DNA of 53,975 bases from Bacteroidales bacterium UBA4345 (GCA_002396385.1 DGTD01000035.1:46036-100010), one strand, 5' to 3'. Shown: positions 36,174-44,651, counted from the first letter of the stretch. Notes: generated from the letters alone by a model not told the origin. Program-made: numbers and translations.

Positions 36174-37595
36174 ATGAAAGAAGAACTTTTCTCAAACCTG
36201 CCATACAAAGTGGCAGACATCAAACTGGCCGACTTCGGCAACAAGGAACTAGACTTGAGCGAGAGCGAAATGCCGGGCTTGATGGCACTTCAAGAAAAAT
36301 ATGGTAAAGAACAACCATTGAAAGGAGCCCGTGTAACGGGTTCGTTGCACATGACCATCCAGACAGCGATGCTCATCCGCACCCTCCGCGCCCTCGGCGC
36401 AGAAGTCCGTTGGGCAAGCTGCAACATATTTTCGACACAAGACCACGCAGCAGCAGCCATCGCAAACGACGGGACACCAGTGTTCGCTTGGAAAGGCGAG
36501 AATCTGGCCGAATACTGGTGGTGCACCCTCCAGGCCCTGAACTTCAAGGAAGGCGGTCCGAACATGATAGTAGACGACGGAGGCGACGCTACCCTGATGA
36601 TACACCTCGGTGTAAAGGCAGAAAAAGACCCTAGCGTGCTCGACACCCCATCGGACAGCGAAGACGAGAAAGAACTGAAGTTGATTTTGAAGGCCGTACA
36701 GAAAGAAAAAGGTCTGAACTACTGGACCGAAATGGCCAAGCACATAAAAGGCGTAAGTGAAGAGACCACCACCGGTGTTCACCGCCTCTACCAGATGGAG
36801 AAGGAGAAGAGTCTGCTGTTCCCAGCCTTCAACGTAAACGACTCGGTTACCAAGAGCAAGTTCGACAACCTATACGGTTGCCGCGAAAGTTTGGCCGACG
36901 GCATCAAGCGCGCAACCGACATTATGGTGGCCGGCAAAGTAGTGGTAGTTTGCGGTTATGGCGACGTGGGTAAAGGCTGTGCCCAGAGCATGCGCTCGTA
37001 TGGCGCACGCGTACTGGTTACCGAAATCGACCCAATCTGCGCCCTTCAGGCAGCCATGGAAGGCTATGAAGTGGTAACCGTAGAAGACGCATTACCAATT
37101 GGCGACATCTACGTGACCACCACCGGCAACGTCGACGTCATCACCCTCGAGCACATGAAGGCGATGAAGGACCGCGCCATTGTTTGTAACATCGGCCACT
37201 TCGACAAGGAAATCCAAGTCGACAAGATGGTGAACTACCCAGGCATCAAGCACCGTGAAATCAAGCCACAGGTCGACCAGTACTACTTCCCAGAAGACAA
37301 CCACAGCATCATTCTTTTGGCAGGCGGCCGTCTGGTGAACCTTGGTTGTGCGACAGGGCATCCATCGTTCGTGATGAGTAACTCGTTCACCAACCAGTCA
37401 TTGGCACAAATCGAGCTCTTCACAAAAGAATATCCGGTTGCCGTATACCGTCTGCCTAAGAAACTCGACGAAGAGGTAGCCCGCCTCCACTTAGACAAAC
37501 TTGGCGTGAAACTGACCAAGTTGAGCAAGGAGCAGGCCGACTACATCGGAGTAGAGGTCGACGGTCCATACAAGGCAGAGTTCTACCGCTACTAA
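36174..37595 (+). CDS. ahcY: Adenosylhomocysteinase
   Basis: A 473-residue enzyme that splits S-adenosylhomocysteine into adenosine and homocysteine, clearing the product of methyl transfer. '[17 protein letters not shown]', '[12 protein letters not shown]', '[14 protein letters not shown]', the NAD site '[12 protein letters not shown]' and '[12 protein letters not shown]' are all intact. It ends with the family motif '[11 protein letters not shown]', including the C-terminal Lys and Tyr that contact NAD of the neighbouring subunit. It is monocistronic. Confidence 0.97.
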   Translation: MKEELFSNLPYKVADIKLADFGNKELDLSESEMPGLMALQEKYGKEQPLKGARVTGSLHMTIQTAMLIRTLRALGAEVRWASCNIFSTQDHAAAAIANDGTPVFAWKGENLAEYWWCTLQALNFKEGGPNMIVDDGGDATLMIHLGVKAEKDPSVLDTPSDSEDEKELKLILKAVQKEKGLNYWTEMAKHIKGVSEETTTGVHRLYQMEKEKSLLFPAFNVNDSVTKSKFDNLYGCRESLADGIKRATDIMVAGKVVVVCGYGDVGKGCAQSMRSYGARVLVTEIDPICALQAAMEGYEVVTVEDALPIGDIYVTTTGNVDVITLEHMKAMKDRAIVCNIGHFDKEIQVDKMVNYPGIKHREIKPQVDQYYFPEDNHSIILLAGGRLVNLGCATGHPSFVMSNSFTNQSLAQIELFTKEYPVAVYRLPKKLDEEVARLHLDKLGVKLTKLSKEQADYIGVEVDGPYKAEFYRY

Positions 37596-37611
37596 ACAAC
37601 AAAACGACTAT

Positions 37612-37648
37612 AAGAAGGAAGGCGGGTCGGACACCCGTCTTCCTTCTT
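37612..37648 (+). terminator. Terminator of ahcY
   Basis: A 16-bp stem (arms AAGAAGGAAGGCGGGT / ACCCGTCTTCCTTCTT, one wobble) with a 5-nt loop, 16 bp past the stop. Confidence 0.85.
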
Positions 37649-37707
37649 TGTTTATGTGGTGCGTACGCTTTTTTGACGGAAAATGCAAAAAAGTAACACA
37701 AATGGCA

Positions 37708-37715
37708 TTATCTTT
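37708..37715 (+). promoter_or_regulatory. -7 box of the thioredoxin gene
   Basis: TATCTTTG, 36 bp before the ATG. Confidence 0.6.
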
Positions 37716-37751
37716 GCCATGCTCTTATCAGAAACAAGACATTTATAACAT

Positions 37752-38219
37752 ATGAGAACATTTGTAAGAAACATAATGCTGCTTGCTATGCTGTTGGCAG
37801 GAACAACCACCATAGCAGTTGCCGCCGACAAGAAGGCAACCACCACAACCGCGAAGTATGCCGGGAAAGTAAAGCACCTTACCAAGGCTGAATTCGACAA
37901 ACTTGTGTGCAACACAGCAAACGGCACTTGGAAATACATTGGCGACAAGCCTTGTGTCATTGACTTCTATGCCACCTGGTGCGGCCCGTGCAAGATGATT
38001 TCACCCTATTTAGACGAGTTTGCCGAGAAGTACAAAGACCAGCTGTACATCTACAAGATAGACATCGACAAAGAGCGCGAGTTGGCCTCTATGTTCGGAG
38101 CCTACAGCATTCCACTCCTCATCTTCGTTCCGAAACAGGGCGAGCCATCAGCACAGCGTGGCGCACTAGCCAAGGAAGATCTTGAAGCTGCTATTAAAAA
38201 GGCAGTGCTTGGACAGTAA
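37752..38219 (+). CDS. Exported thioredoxin-family protein
   Basis: A 155-residue protein with a signal peptide (MRTFVRNIMLLAMLLAG...AVAA). The thioredoxin fold has the active site Cys77-Gly-Pro-Cys80 (WCGPC), 'IDFYATW', 'YKIDIDKERELASMFGAYSIPLLIF' (with the cis-proline), in parts. It is a periplasmic thiol-disulfide enzyme. Bacteroidales commonly have several. Monocistronic. Confidence 0.92.
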   Translation: MRTFVRNIMLLAMLLAGTTTIAVAADKKATTTTAKYAGKVKHLTKAEFDKLVCNTANGTWKYIGDKPCVIDFYATWCGPCKMISPYLDEFAEKYKDQLYIYKIDIDKERELASMFGAYSIPLLIFVPKQGEPSAQRGALAKEDLEAAIKKAVLGQ

Positions 38220-38240
38220 AAAAATGTGATTTCAATCTAT

Positions 38241-38272
38241 AAGGCGACCTTCGGAAGAGGGCCGCCTTTTTT
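38241..38272 (+). terminator. Terminator of the thioredoxin gene
   Basis: AAGGCG / CGCCTT arms with further inner pairing, followed by six Ts, 21 bp past the stop. Confidence 0.75.
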
Positions 38273-38426
38273 GTCAAAGCGTCAGTGACACAGCCATGTT
38301 GCGCCCGGCATTAAGACACCTATTAATCCGGCAACATTGCCACAAGACTGTGCACACAGACGTAAAAAAAAGGGAATATATCATAAAATTATGACATATC
38401 CCCTCTTTGCATATTCGGGTAAAACC

Positions 38427-39092
38427 TTATCTGTAAGTAATTTCCCTGACTTCCAGGCCAAGAGTTTCAACATCTTCGCTACCCTCTTCGTCCTCGTTCA
38501 GATCACTGTCGCTGCTGGTCATCACCAGGCGTTTTATCCAGTTGCCGTGTTTGTCGCGGTCAAGAATGGTGAAGGTTTCCACCTCTTTACTGTCTTCCGA
38601 CTCTTCCACCGACGACAACAGCTCCATCTGTTGGTTATAGTTGAAAACCTTGGTGCCGTGCCAGTCTTCGGTGTGGGTGGTAGCGCTTTTCACCATGTTT
38701 TGTTTATTATAAATGTACTCCACACGGGTTTTGTAGCCGTCAATAATGCGTTCCACCTTGGTAATGCGTCCTTTCAAGTCGCGTGAAACCTTCTCGTCGG
38801 AATATCTTTCGTTACGGGTAGCGACACCGTGTTTGTCGAACGTGTAGACCTTCACACTCCAATCTTCCACCGTAGGGTTTCCCAGCGTGTCGCAGTCGGT
38901 AGTTTTCACCACCAGCTTCGCCACCTTTCCACGCACATCGAGGAAACGTCCGTCAGCCGACTCAAAAGGTTCAAGCTGGATTTGGTTGGCTGTAGTAGAG
39001 TCGGTTACAATTTGTCCAGCCGTGTTATCTGCGGTTTGACCGCAGGCCGAGAGCAAGAAAACGGCCACACCGGCAATAGCTAATTCTTTCAT
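38427..39092 (-). CDS. Lipoprotein with YD-like repeats, paralogue of 9096-9965
   Basis: A 221-residue lipoprotein with leader MKELAIAGVAVFLLSAC (lipid Cys17). 'VRGKVAKLVVKT' matches 'LHGKVKSVTERQ' in the other copy. 'VYTFDKHGVATR', 'RDLKGRITKVE', 'YIYNKQNMVKSA', 'FNYNQQMELLS' and 'DRDKHGNWIKR' are its repeats; the final one is like 'YDEQNNWIR' of the paralogue. It has its own -7 box. Function unknown, probably envelope-associated. Confidence 0.75.
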   Translation of the reverse strand: MKELAIAGVAVFLLSACGQTADNTAGQIVTDSTTANQIQLEPFESADGRFLDVRGKVAKLVVKTTDCDTLGNPTVEDWSVKVYTFDKHGVATRNERYSDEKVSRDLKGRITKVERIIDGYKTRVEYIYNKQNMVKSATTHTEDWHGTKVFNYNQQMELLSSVEESEDSKEVETFTILDRDKHGNWIKRLVMTSSDSDLNEDEEGSEDVETLGLEVREITYR

Positions 39093-39117
39093 TTTTGTAG
39101 TTTGTTTGAAACCTGTG

Positions 39118-39125
39118 CAAAGTTA
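39118..39125 (-). promoter_or_regulatory. -7 box of the second YD-like lipoprotein
   Basis: TAACTTTG on the minus strand, 25 bp before the ATG. Confidence 0.55.
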
Positions 39126-39266
39126 CACAAAAATTCAATCACAGCTATATGTTTTTGTATCTTCCACCAGTACCGGAGAAGGGGGACCTAGAGAAACAAG
39201 GAAGAGGGTCGGAGGCCGGCAGGCCATACCTTGCACCGGAAAGCGTGTGAAGTGGAGCGTTTTTCG

Positions 39267-39274
39267 TAACTTTG
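39267..39274 (+). promoter_or_regulatory. -7 box of the ABC-F gene
   Basis: TAACTTTG, 31 bp before the ATG. Confidence 0.55.
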
Positions 39275-39305
39275 CGGCAGAAAACAGAAAAAAGGAAAAC
39301 AGAAT

Positions 39306-40943
39306 ATGATATCAGTAGATAACTTGAACGTCGAATTTTCGGGGTCAACCTTATTCGAGAATATATCGTTCCAGGTGAACGAGAAAGACCGGATTGCCCT
39401 AATGGGAAAGAACGGAGCGGGCAAATCGACCCTGTTGAAGATATTGGCCGGTGTGCAACAGCCGACCCGCGGTGTGGTTACCGCCCCGAAAGGGACAGTA
39501 GTGGCCTACCTGCCCCAGCACCTGATGACCGAAGACCACCGTACGGTGTTTGAGGAGGCGTCGCAGGCATTCGCCGAACTGTTTGCGATGGAAAAACAGA
39601 TTGAGGAGATGAACAACGAACTGGCGACCCGCACCGACTACGAGAGCGACAGCTATATGCAGTTGATAGAAAAAGTGTCGGCCCTCAGCGAGCAGTTCTA
39701 TTCCATAGAGCAGACCAACTATGAGGAAGATGTGGAGAAAACCCTTTTAGGACTTGGATTTGAGCGTGACGACTTCCAGAAGCCGACCAGCCAGTTCAGC
39801 GGCGGATGGCGTATGCGCATAGAGTTGGCGAAAATCCTGCTCCGCAAGCCTGATGTCATCCTCCTCGACGAGCCGACCAACCACCTCGACATCGAGTCCA
39901 TCCAGTGGTTGGAAGACTTCCTGATAGAGAGTGCCAAGGCAGTTATCGTCATATCGCACGACCGCGCATTTGTAGACCACATCACCACCCGTACCATTGA
40001 GGTAACCATGGGCCGCATCTACGACTACAAGGTCAACTACTCGCACTACCTCGAACTGCGCAAGGAACGCCGCGAACAGCAGCAGAAACAGTACGAGGAA
40101 CAACAGAAAATGATTCAGGAGACCAAAGACTTCATCGAGCGCTTTAAGGGCACCTACAGTAAAACCCTGCAGGTGCAGAGCCGTGTGAAGATGCTGGAAA
40201 AACTGGAACTGGTAGAGGTAGACGAGGAAGATACATCGGCACTCCGGCTCAAATTTCCGCCATCGCCACGCTCGGGCAACTATCCGGTTATTGCCGACGG
40301 GGTGGGCAAGAGTTATGGCGACCATGTGGTCTTCAAAAATGCGTCGTTCACCATTGAGCGTGGCGACAAGGTGGCTTTTGTGGGAAAGAACGGCGAGGGT
40401 AAGTCGACCATGGTAAAGTGCATTATGAACGAGATTGAGCACGAAGGCAAACTGCAAATCGGCCATAACGTAATGATTGGCTACTTCGCCCAAAACCAGG
40501 CATCGCTGCTCGACGGCGAACTCACGGTGTTCCAAACCATCGACGACGTGGCCAAGGGAGAAATCCGTAACAAGATAAAGGACCTTTTGGGCGCCTTTAT
40601 GTTTGGAGGCGAGAACTCTGCAAAAAAGGTGAAAGTGTTGTCGGGCGGCGAGCGAACCCGTTTGGCGATGATCAAGCTGCTGCTCGAACCGGTCAACCTG
40701 CTCATCCTCGACGAGCCGACCAACCACCTCGACCTAAAGACCAAGGATATATTGAAATCGGCGCTGAAAGATTTCGACGGAACGCTTATTGTCGTTTCGC
40801 ACGACCGAGACTTCCTCGACGGACTGGTCAGCAAGGTTTATGAGTTTGGCAACAAGAAGGTGACCGAACACCTCGAAGGCATCTACGACTTCTTGAAACG
40901 CAAAAAGATGGAGAACCTCAACGAGCTTGAGCGCAAGAAGTAA
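39306..40943 (+). CDS. ABC-F family ATPase (ribosome-associated type)
   Basis: A 545-residue soluble protein with two ABC cassettes and no membrane domain. Walker A motifs are GKNGAGKST (from residue 34) and GKNGEGKST (from 360); signature motifs are 'SQFSGGWRMRIELAKIL' and 'LSGGERTRLAMIKLL', each followed by 'LLDEPTNHLD' or 'ILDEPTNHLD'. The linker between cassettes is a charged helical arm ('RKERREQQQKQYEEQQKM'), which in this family reaches toward the ribosomal E or P site. Such proteins rescue or tune translation; some give antibiotic resistance, but nothing here indicates that. Confidence 0.93.
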   Translation: MISVDNLNVEFSGSTLFENISFQVNEKDRIALMGKNGAGKSTLLKILAGVQQPTRGVVTAPKGTVVAYLPQHLMTEDHRTVFEEASQAFAELFAMEKQIEEMNNELATRTDYESDSYMQLIEKVSALSEQFYSIEQTNYEEDVEKTLLGLGFERDDFQKPTSQFSGGWRMRIELAKILLRKPDVILLDEPTNHLDIESIQWLEDFLIESAKAVIVISHDRAFVDHITTRTIEVTMGRIYDYKVNYSHYLELRKERREQQQKQYEEQQKMIQETKDFIERFKGTYSKTLQVQSRVKMLEKLELVEVDEEDTSALRLKFPPSPRSGNYPVIADGVGKSYGDHVVFKNASFTIERGDKVAFVGKNGEGKSTMVKCIMNEIEHEGKLQIGHNVMIGYFAQNQASLLDGELTVFQTIDDVAKGEIRNKIKDLLGAFMFGGENSAKKVKVLSGGERTRLAMIKLLLEPVNLLILDEPTNHLDLKTKDILKSALKDFDGTLIVVSHDRDFLDGLVSKVYEFGNKKVTEHLEGIYDFLKRKKMENLNELERKK

Positions 40944-40982
40944 ACAGTTCCGGTTTTACCGTCGGTACGGGAACGACAACCA

Positions 40983-42317
40983 CTAATCCATCTCCCTCAG
41001 AACACGTTTTAAGAGGAAACTGCAGAAATAGGGAATGGTGAAGATGTTGTTTTCGAAGCTGATGTTCGCCTTACCGAGTTTGATGCCGAACTTTATATCG
41101 GGATAATGGGAACTTTCAACAAGTGTACGGAGCGATTTAGACCTCCCGTTGCAGGCTTTAACCTCAACAGGTACTAACGACGTTTTGGTTCTGACAAAGA
41201 AATCTTCCTCCAGCGTCGAGTCATCTTTTTTGTAATAGAAGAGGTCGTAGCCCTGTTTTTTCAAAGCCTCGGCAACTATGTTTTCATAGAGTCCACCCTT
41301 GTAAACCCCGAAGTTGCTGTTGGCCCGCAAGTCTTCTTGGGCCTCGTCTTCCAAAGAGGCAACCAGTAGTCCGGTATCACAGAAATAGAGTTTGAATTTG
41401 TTGTCATCGTAATTTCCCTTTAATGGGAGTTCGGGAAACGACAGGCGGTAGCAGACGTTGACAATGCCGGCATCGTTGAGCCATTCCACGCAACCTCTGT
41501 AATCTTTAAGCCTGGCACCGGATACGACTTTTGAAATCTGGAATTTCTTATTTTCCTTAGCCAGTTGGGTGGGTATATGGTCGAAAACGTTTAAGATTCT
41601 CGACTGGTCCATTCCATCGGCATATTTTCTGACGTCTTCCCGGTAATCTTTAACCAGTTGCCGCTGCAATTGGAGCGAATTTTCGAAAGTCTTTTTTTCA
41701 ATGAAGGTTGCTGTTATTTTAGGCATACCACCCAAAATACAGAAATCTTTGAAGTAGTTGTTGTAGAGTTCCATTTCCAACTCGCTGAAGGGTCTCCTCT
41801 CTAACACATGCGAAAGCATTTCGCCGATTTGCGCATCGGGCACATTATTGGCCCAAAGGAATTCCTCGAAGTCGAGCGAGCGCATCTCGTAATCTTGTTT
41901 ATAACCAACGCTATTGCTCTCTATTCTGTTGTAGTTGATGCCAAGCAGAGAGCCGCTACAGATGACATCGAACCGTCCATCTTGTTTAAAGAACTTCAAA
42001 CTGGTCGCAATTTCAGGAAAATCTTGTAATTCGTCGAAGATGATGAGGGTGTCGCCAGGCACAAACTTGAATTGAGGATTGATTTTCGACAAGTTCTTCA
42101 CGATATTCTCCGGCGTGTAACCGTCGGAAGTGACAGCCTTGTATTTGTGGTCGGTTGCAAAGTTTATGTATACTATGTTGTGGTAGTTTGCACGCGCAAA
42201 ATGCAGAATGGATTCGCTCTTTCCTATCTGTCGTGCACCTTTGATAATAAGGGGCATTTTTTCGCTACTATTTTTCCACTCTTTCAGAAAAACATCTATT
42301 TTTCTCTTTAAATACAT
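40983..42317 (-). CDS. ATP-binding protein, AAA_14/DUF4143 family
   Basis: A 444-residue protein. Walker A is GARQIGKS (residues 27-34) and Walker B LIIFDE (Asp95-Glu96), followed by sensor-like 'VICSGSLLG'. 'MRSLDFEEFLWAN' and 'YNNYFKDFCILGGMPKI' mark the AAA_14-type ATPase, and the C-terminus ('FGVYKGGLYENIVAEALKKQG', 'DFFVRTKTSLVPVEVKA', in parts) is DUF4143 with a PD-(D/E)xK-like E-x-K core. Bacteroidota carry many copies, often with transposition or dispersal, but their function is not settled. The promoter region holds 33-bp tandem repeats. Confidence 0.9.
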   Translation of the reverse strand: MYLKRKIDVFLKEWKNSSEKMPLIIKGARQIGKSESILHFARANYHNIVYINFATDHKYKAVTSDGYTPENIVKNLSKINPQFKFVPGDTLIIFDELQDFPEIATSLKFFKQDGRFDVICSGSLLGINYNRIESNSVGYKQDYEMRSLDFEEFLWANNVPDAQIGEMLSHVLERRPFSELEMELYNNYFKDFCILGGMPKITATFIEKKTFENSLQLQRQLVKDYREDVRKYADGMDQSRILNVFDHIPTQLAKENKKFQISKVVSGARLKDYRGCVEWLNDAGIVNVCYRLSFPELPLKGNYDDNKFKLYFCDTGLLVASLEDEAQEDLRANSNFGVYKGGLYENIVAEALKKQGYDLFYYKKDDSTLEEDFFVRTKTSLVPVEVKACNGRSKSLRTLVESSHYPDIKFGIKLGKANISFENNIFTIPYFCSFLLKRVLREMD

Positions 42318-42350
42318 AGTTGTTAGCCTTTTAGAATTTCATACACATCG

Positions 42351-42358
42351 CAAAATTA
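42351..42358 (-). promoter_or_regulatory. -7 box of the DUF4143 ATPase gene
   Basis: TAATTTTG on the minus strand, 33 bp before the ATG and abutting the tandem repeat array, which therefore occupies the -33 and upstream region. Confidence 0.55.
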
Positions 42359-42359
42359 C

Positions 42360-42475
42360 AAAAAAATGAGCGAATTATCGGCAGTTGGTTACAAAAAGAT
42401 GAGCGAATTATCGGCAGTTGGTTACAAAAAGATGAGCGAATTATTGGCAGTTGGTTACAAAAAGATGAGCGAATT
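42360..42475. repeat. 33-bp tandem repeat, about 3.5 units
   Basis: Units at 42360-42392, 42393-42425, 42426-42458 and a 17-bp partial unit at 42459-42475. They differ by one base each (G to A in unit 1, C to T in unit 3). There are no spacers, so it is not a CRISPR. The unit length is a multiple of three; on the plus strand an ATG at 42366 reads repeated MSELSAVGYKK, but that frame runs into the downstream terminator and stops at 42536. Confidence 0.95.
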
Positions 42476-42487
42476 GCGGCATAAAAA

Positions 42488-42514
42488 ACGGGCACACCTT
42501 GAATGTGTGCCCGT
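42488..42514 (-). terminator. Terminator of the split kinase gene
   Basis: A perfect 10-bp stem (ACGGGCACAC / GTGTGCCCGT) with a 7-nt loop and a T run on the minus strand, 19 bp past the stop. Confidence 0.8.
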
Positions 42515-42532
42515 TTCTGTTCTTATTTCCGT

Positions 42533-43461
42533 TTAGTGCAGAAGGCGTTTCCACAAGGCTTTCCACCAAGGCAGTTGTGTACCACGGGCCAGCGTTTTCG
42601 GGGACAGGTCATCCGAGAGCAGGAAGTCAATAACTTCAGGAGCCGGTTTCTTCAACTTGATGATCGGATCAATAAAGAAGAGTTCGCCGTTATCGCCTTT
42701 CAGCACATTGTCGCTGGCAGTACCGACATCGGTCACCGACACATATTCGTTTCCATAGTAGTAGCGGACGTCGGCTTCGAGCCCCAAACCAGCCAGGTAG
42801 GCAACAATCTCCTCGTCGCTGGGTTGTTTGTTGGTCGACGAGATGAAGGGTTGTGAAAGCACAATGCGCAGGTTTCCCTGATTTTCGGCAATGCCAATGA
42901 ATTTGTAGCGGGTGTTCGGAAAGAGCAGGTTGTGCACAATGTGCTCGTAGATGGCGTCTTCGGCGTGCAGTTCCTTCAGCATCCATTTGGCGAAGGGATC
43001 TTTCACCTTGTAGATGGTGTTCTCTTGGTCGTTAAAGTAAATATCGCATTCGCCGGTTTTTGTTCCGAGTTTGTCGCCGAAGCGTGCAATAGTGTCAGGC
43101 TCCACAAACAGGCCGTTCGCCTTGGCAATAGCAATCAGTCTTTCGGTTTCTTTGCGTTCTGCCGAGGTTTGTTCAAGAGTAGTCTGGCCATCCTCTCCAG
43201 TTCCATACGGTTTATGTTGAACCCCCGTTTCAAACACTCGTATGTCGCATCGGTCAGCAATTGCCATTTCGCGGGCGGTTGGCTTTTTATGAAGACATCC
43301 ACCGGAACGTTGCTGTGGTTCATCGTTATATTGTCCAAATCTTTTCCCATTGTCCATATTTCAACTCGAAAATGTCGTTCTTTCTTACAAATATAGTCTT
43401 TTTCCACCGGCCAAACCACAATCTGTTCCATATTCCTTTTTTTCAAACTTTCTATGGTCAC
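42533..43461 (-). pseudogene. Polyvalent-protein-kinase-like gene split by a frameshift
   Basis: Two overlapping minus-strand frames make one plausible protein of about 308 residues. The 5' part (43461, or ATG 43431, to a stop at 43135) gives 'MEQIVVWPVEKDYICKKERH' ... 'RMELERMARLLLNKPRQ'. The 3' part, in the -1 frame, gives 'ERKETERLIAIAKANGLFVE' ... 'GECDIYFNDQENTIYKV', 'IVHNLLFPNTRYKFIGIAE', 'RIVLSQPFI', 'ISVTDVGTASDNVL'-like and 'ELFFIDPIIKL'. These resemble the kinase domain of polyvalent proteins of conjugative elements and phages. The second frame has no ATG of its own at the junction (about 43137-43190). No good slippery heptamer is seen. A sequencing error or a separate second gene with a CTG/ATT start remain possible. 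Confidence 0.6.
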
Positions 43462-43529
43462 AAACCAAGTGTGCCAGACGATTTATAAGTGTAAAAGCAA
43501 GTTTTTTCAGTTTTTTACATAATTTGCAC

Positions 43530-43537
43530 TATCTTTG
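43530..43537 (+). promoter_or_regulatory. -7 box of the 43632-44550 gene pair
   Basis: TATCTTTG, 94 bp before the first ATG. Confidence 0.55.
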
Positions 43538-43631
43538 CATATTACGAGAGTAGAAGTACTGTTGAAGTCAAAATCATTCAACCATACCTATTTTATAGTA
43601 AGTCTAATATCAAAAAAATTAAGACAACACA

Positions 43632-44096
43632 ATGTTTTTGAAACGTTTTTTTGTTTGGGTGTGTCTGTTTGTCGGCACAATAGCCACCAAAGCCGCCCAA
43701 CCAGTTGTACATATAGAATTCTCGGCGAGCCAATTGGTTGTAGACGTGCCGGGGAAAAATTCGATGAGCTTCAACGACGACGTCTTGCAAGTAGAGACGG
43801 ACAGCCGCACGGTAATGGAATTTTCCGATGTGGTGTCGCTCCACTATTACGACAGCGATGCCGAGCTGGTAGCAACCGACTTGCGCCGTCCGCGCATCCA
43901 CATCAACAGCGCGATAAACGAGGTGTCGGTCGACGGAGTGAAAGGGCTAAGCATCTTCCTAATGAATTCGGGCGGTGGACTCATCTCCTACTCGGAAGAG
44001 ACAGCATCGAACCTACAGAAGGTGGAGCTGCCCGGCATGAGGGGAGGCTACAAGCTAAGAATCGGGAAAGACGAGTATAAGATCATAAAAAAGTAA
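43632..44096 (+). CDS. Small secreted protein with a sorting-domain-like C-terminus
   Basis: A 154-residue protein with a signal peptide (MFLKRFFVWVCLFVGTIATKA). The body is strand-rich. The end, 'LSIFLMNSGGGLISYSEE' then 'KVELPGMRGGYKLRIGKD' and 'YKIIKK', resembles the type A C-terminal domain of the type IX secretion system (IYdxxG ... lpxGxYxlri ... Kiik). The resemblance is by eye. It precedes the Tyr/Asp/His-rich lipoprotein by 16 nt and is probably cotranscribed. No other domain recognised. Confidence 0.6.
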   Translation: MFLKRFFVWVCLFVGTIATKAAQPVVHIEFSASQLVVDVPGKNSMSFNDDVLQVETDSRTVMEFSDVVSLHYYDSDAELVATDLRRPRIHINSAINEVSVDGVKGLSIFLMNSGGGLISYSEETASNLQKVELPGMRGGYKLRIGKDEYKIIKK

Positions 44097-44112
44097 AGTG
44101 ATATAAAAAGAA

Positions 44113-44550
44113 ATGAGAAAACTAGTTGTAATTCTTCCAATCTTGGTCGGATTCCTTTTGTCGGCCAATTCATGCCGTCGCCATCACGACTATTACGACG
44201 ACTATTACTACGATGACGACTACTATTACCACCACGACTATTACGACGATGCATACTACCACCACAACGTGTACAACTACATCCGTAACGGACGCTGGTA
44301 TCCGGCTTCACACGATGGTCTGACCCATTGCCAATATGAGTCGTACATCAACTTCACCGATTGGGAGATCCTTTATTACGACTGCCACAACGCCCTTTAC
44401 GACAAAGGTTCGTACCAATACCACAACGGTTGGATCAGCATCCACTACGAGAATGGCGACTACGTGGAGTTCTTTGTCAACAAGGCCGACCACAACGAAC
44501 TAATCTTACGCCTGCATAACGGTATAGAATACCATTATGTGCGGGGGTAA
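44113..44550 (+). CDS. Tyr/Asp/His-rich lipoprotein
   Basis: A 145-residue protein. The leader MRKLVVILPILVGFLLSANS ends at lipid Cys21. Directly after it comes a stretch of about 30 residues made almost only of Tyr, Asp and His (pattern HHDYYDDYYYDDDYYYHH, then DYYDDAYYHHN). The rest, 'NGRWYPASHDGLTHC', 'TDWEILYYDCHNALYDKGSY' and 'GWISIHYENGDYVEFFV' (in parts), looks like a small beta domain with two cysteines. The repetitive stretch may bind metal ions. Function unknown. Confidence 0.75.
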   Translation: MRKLVVILPILVGFLLSANSCRRHHDYYDDYYYDDDYYYHHDYYDDAYYHHNVYNYIRNGRWYPASHDGLTHCQYESYINFTDWEILYYDCHNALYDKGSYQYHNGWISIHYENGDYVEFFVNKADHNELILRLHNGIEYHYVRG

Positions 44551-44605
44551 AATGGATTATTCATATAAGCAAGTTTTCCGCCATTATAGTGTGTTTACGA
44601 AAAAA

Positions 44606-44633
44606 AAGGCAGGAAACCACTGTTTCCTGCCTT
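44606..44633. terminator. Bidirectional terminator
   Basis: A perfect 12-bp stem (AAGGCAGGAAAC / GTTTCCTGCCTT) with a 4-nt loop and an A run on its left, between convergent lipoprotein genes. Confidence 0.8.
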
Positions 44634-44651
44634 CCTTTATATGGTGTGTTT

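Noticed and set aside
39306..40943. Antibiotic-resistance ABC-F
   Set aside because: ABC-F identity is clear, but the linker and context give no support for a resistance subfamily; the housekeeping translation-factor type is at least as likely.
42360..42475. Possible CRISPR array
   Set aside because: Units follow each other without spacers and no cas genes are present.
42366..42536. Plus-strand frame of 56 codons reading the tandem repeat as MSELSAVGYKK units
   Set aside because: It has no promoter of its own and runs through the terminator hairpin at 42488-42514 and into the 3' end of the minus-strand gene. The repeat is better explained as non-coding, although its unit length keeps the frame.
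43100..43190. Programmed -1 frameshifting in the split kinase gene
   Set aside because: No X-XXY-YYZ heptamer is in phase before the stop; only a weak A-AAG is present, and no downstream stem or pseudoknot is obvious.
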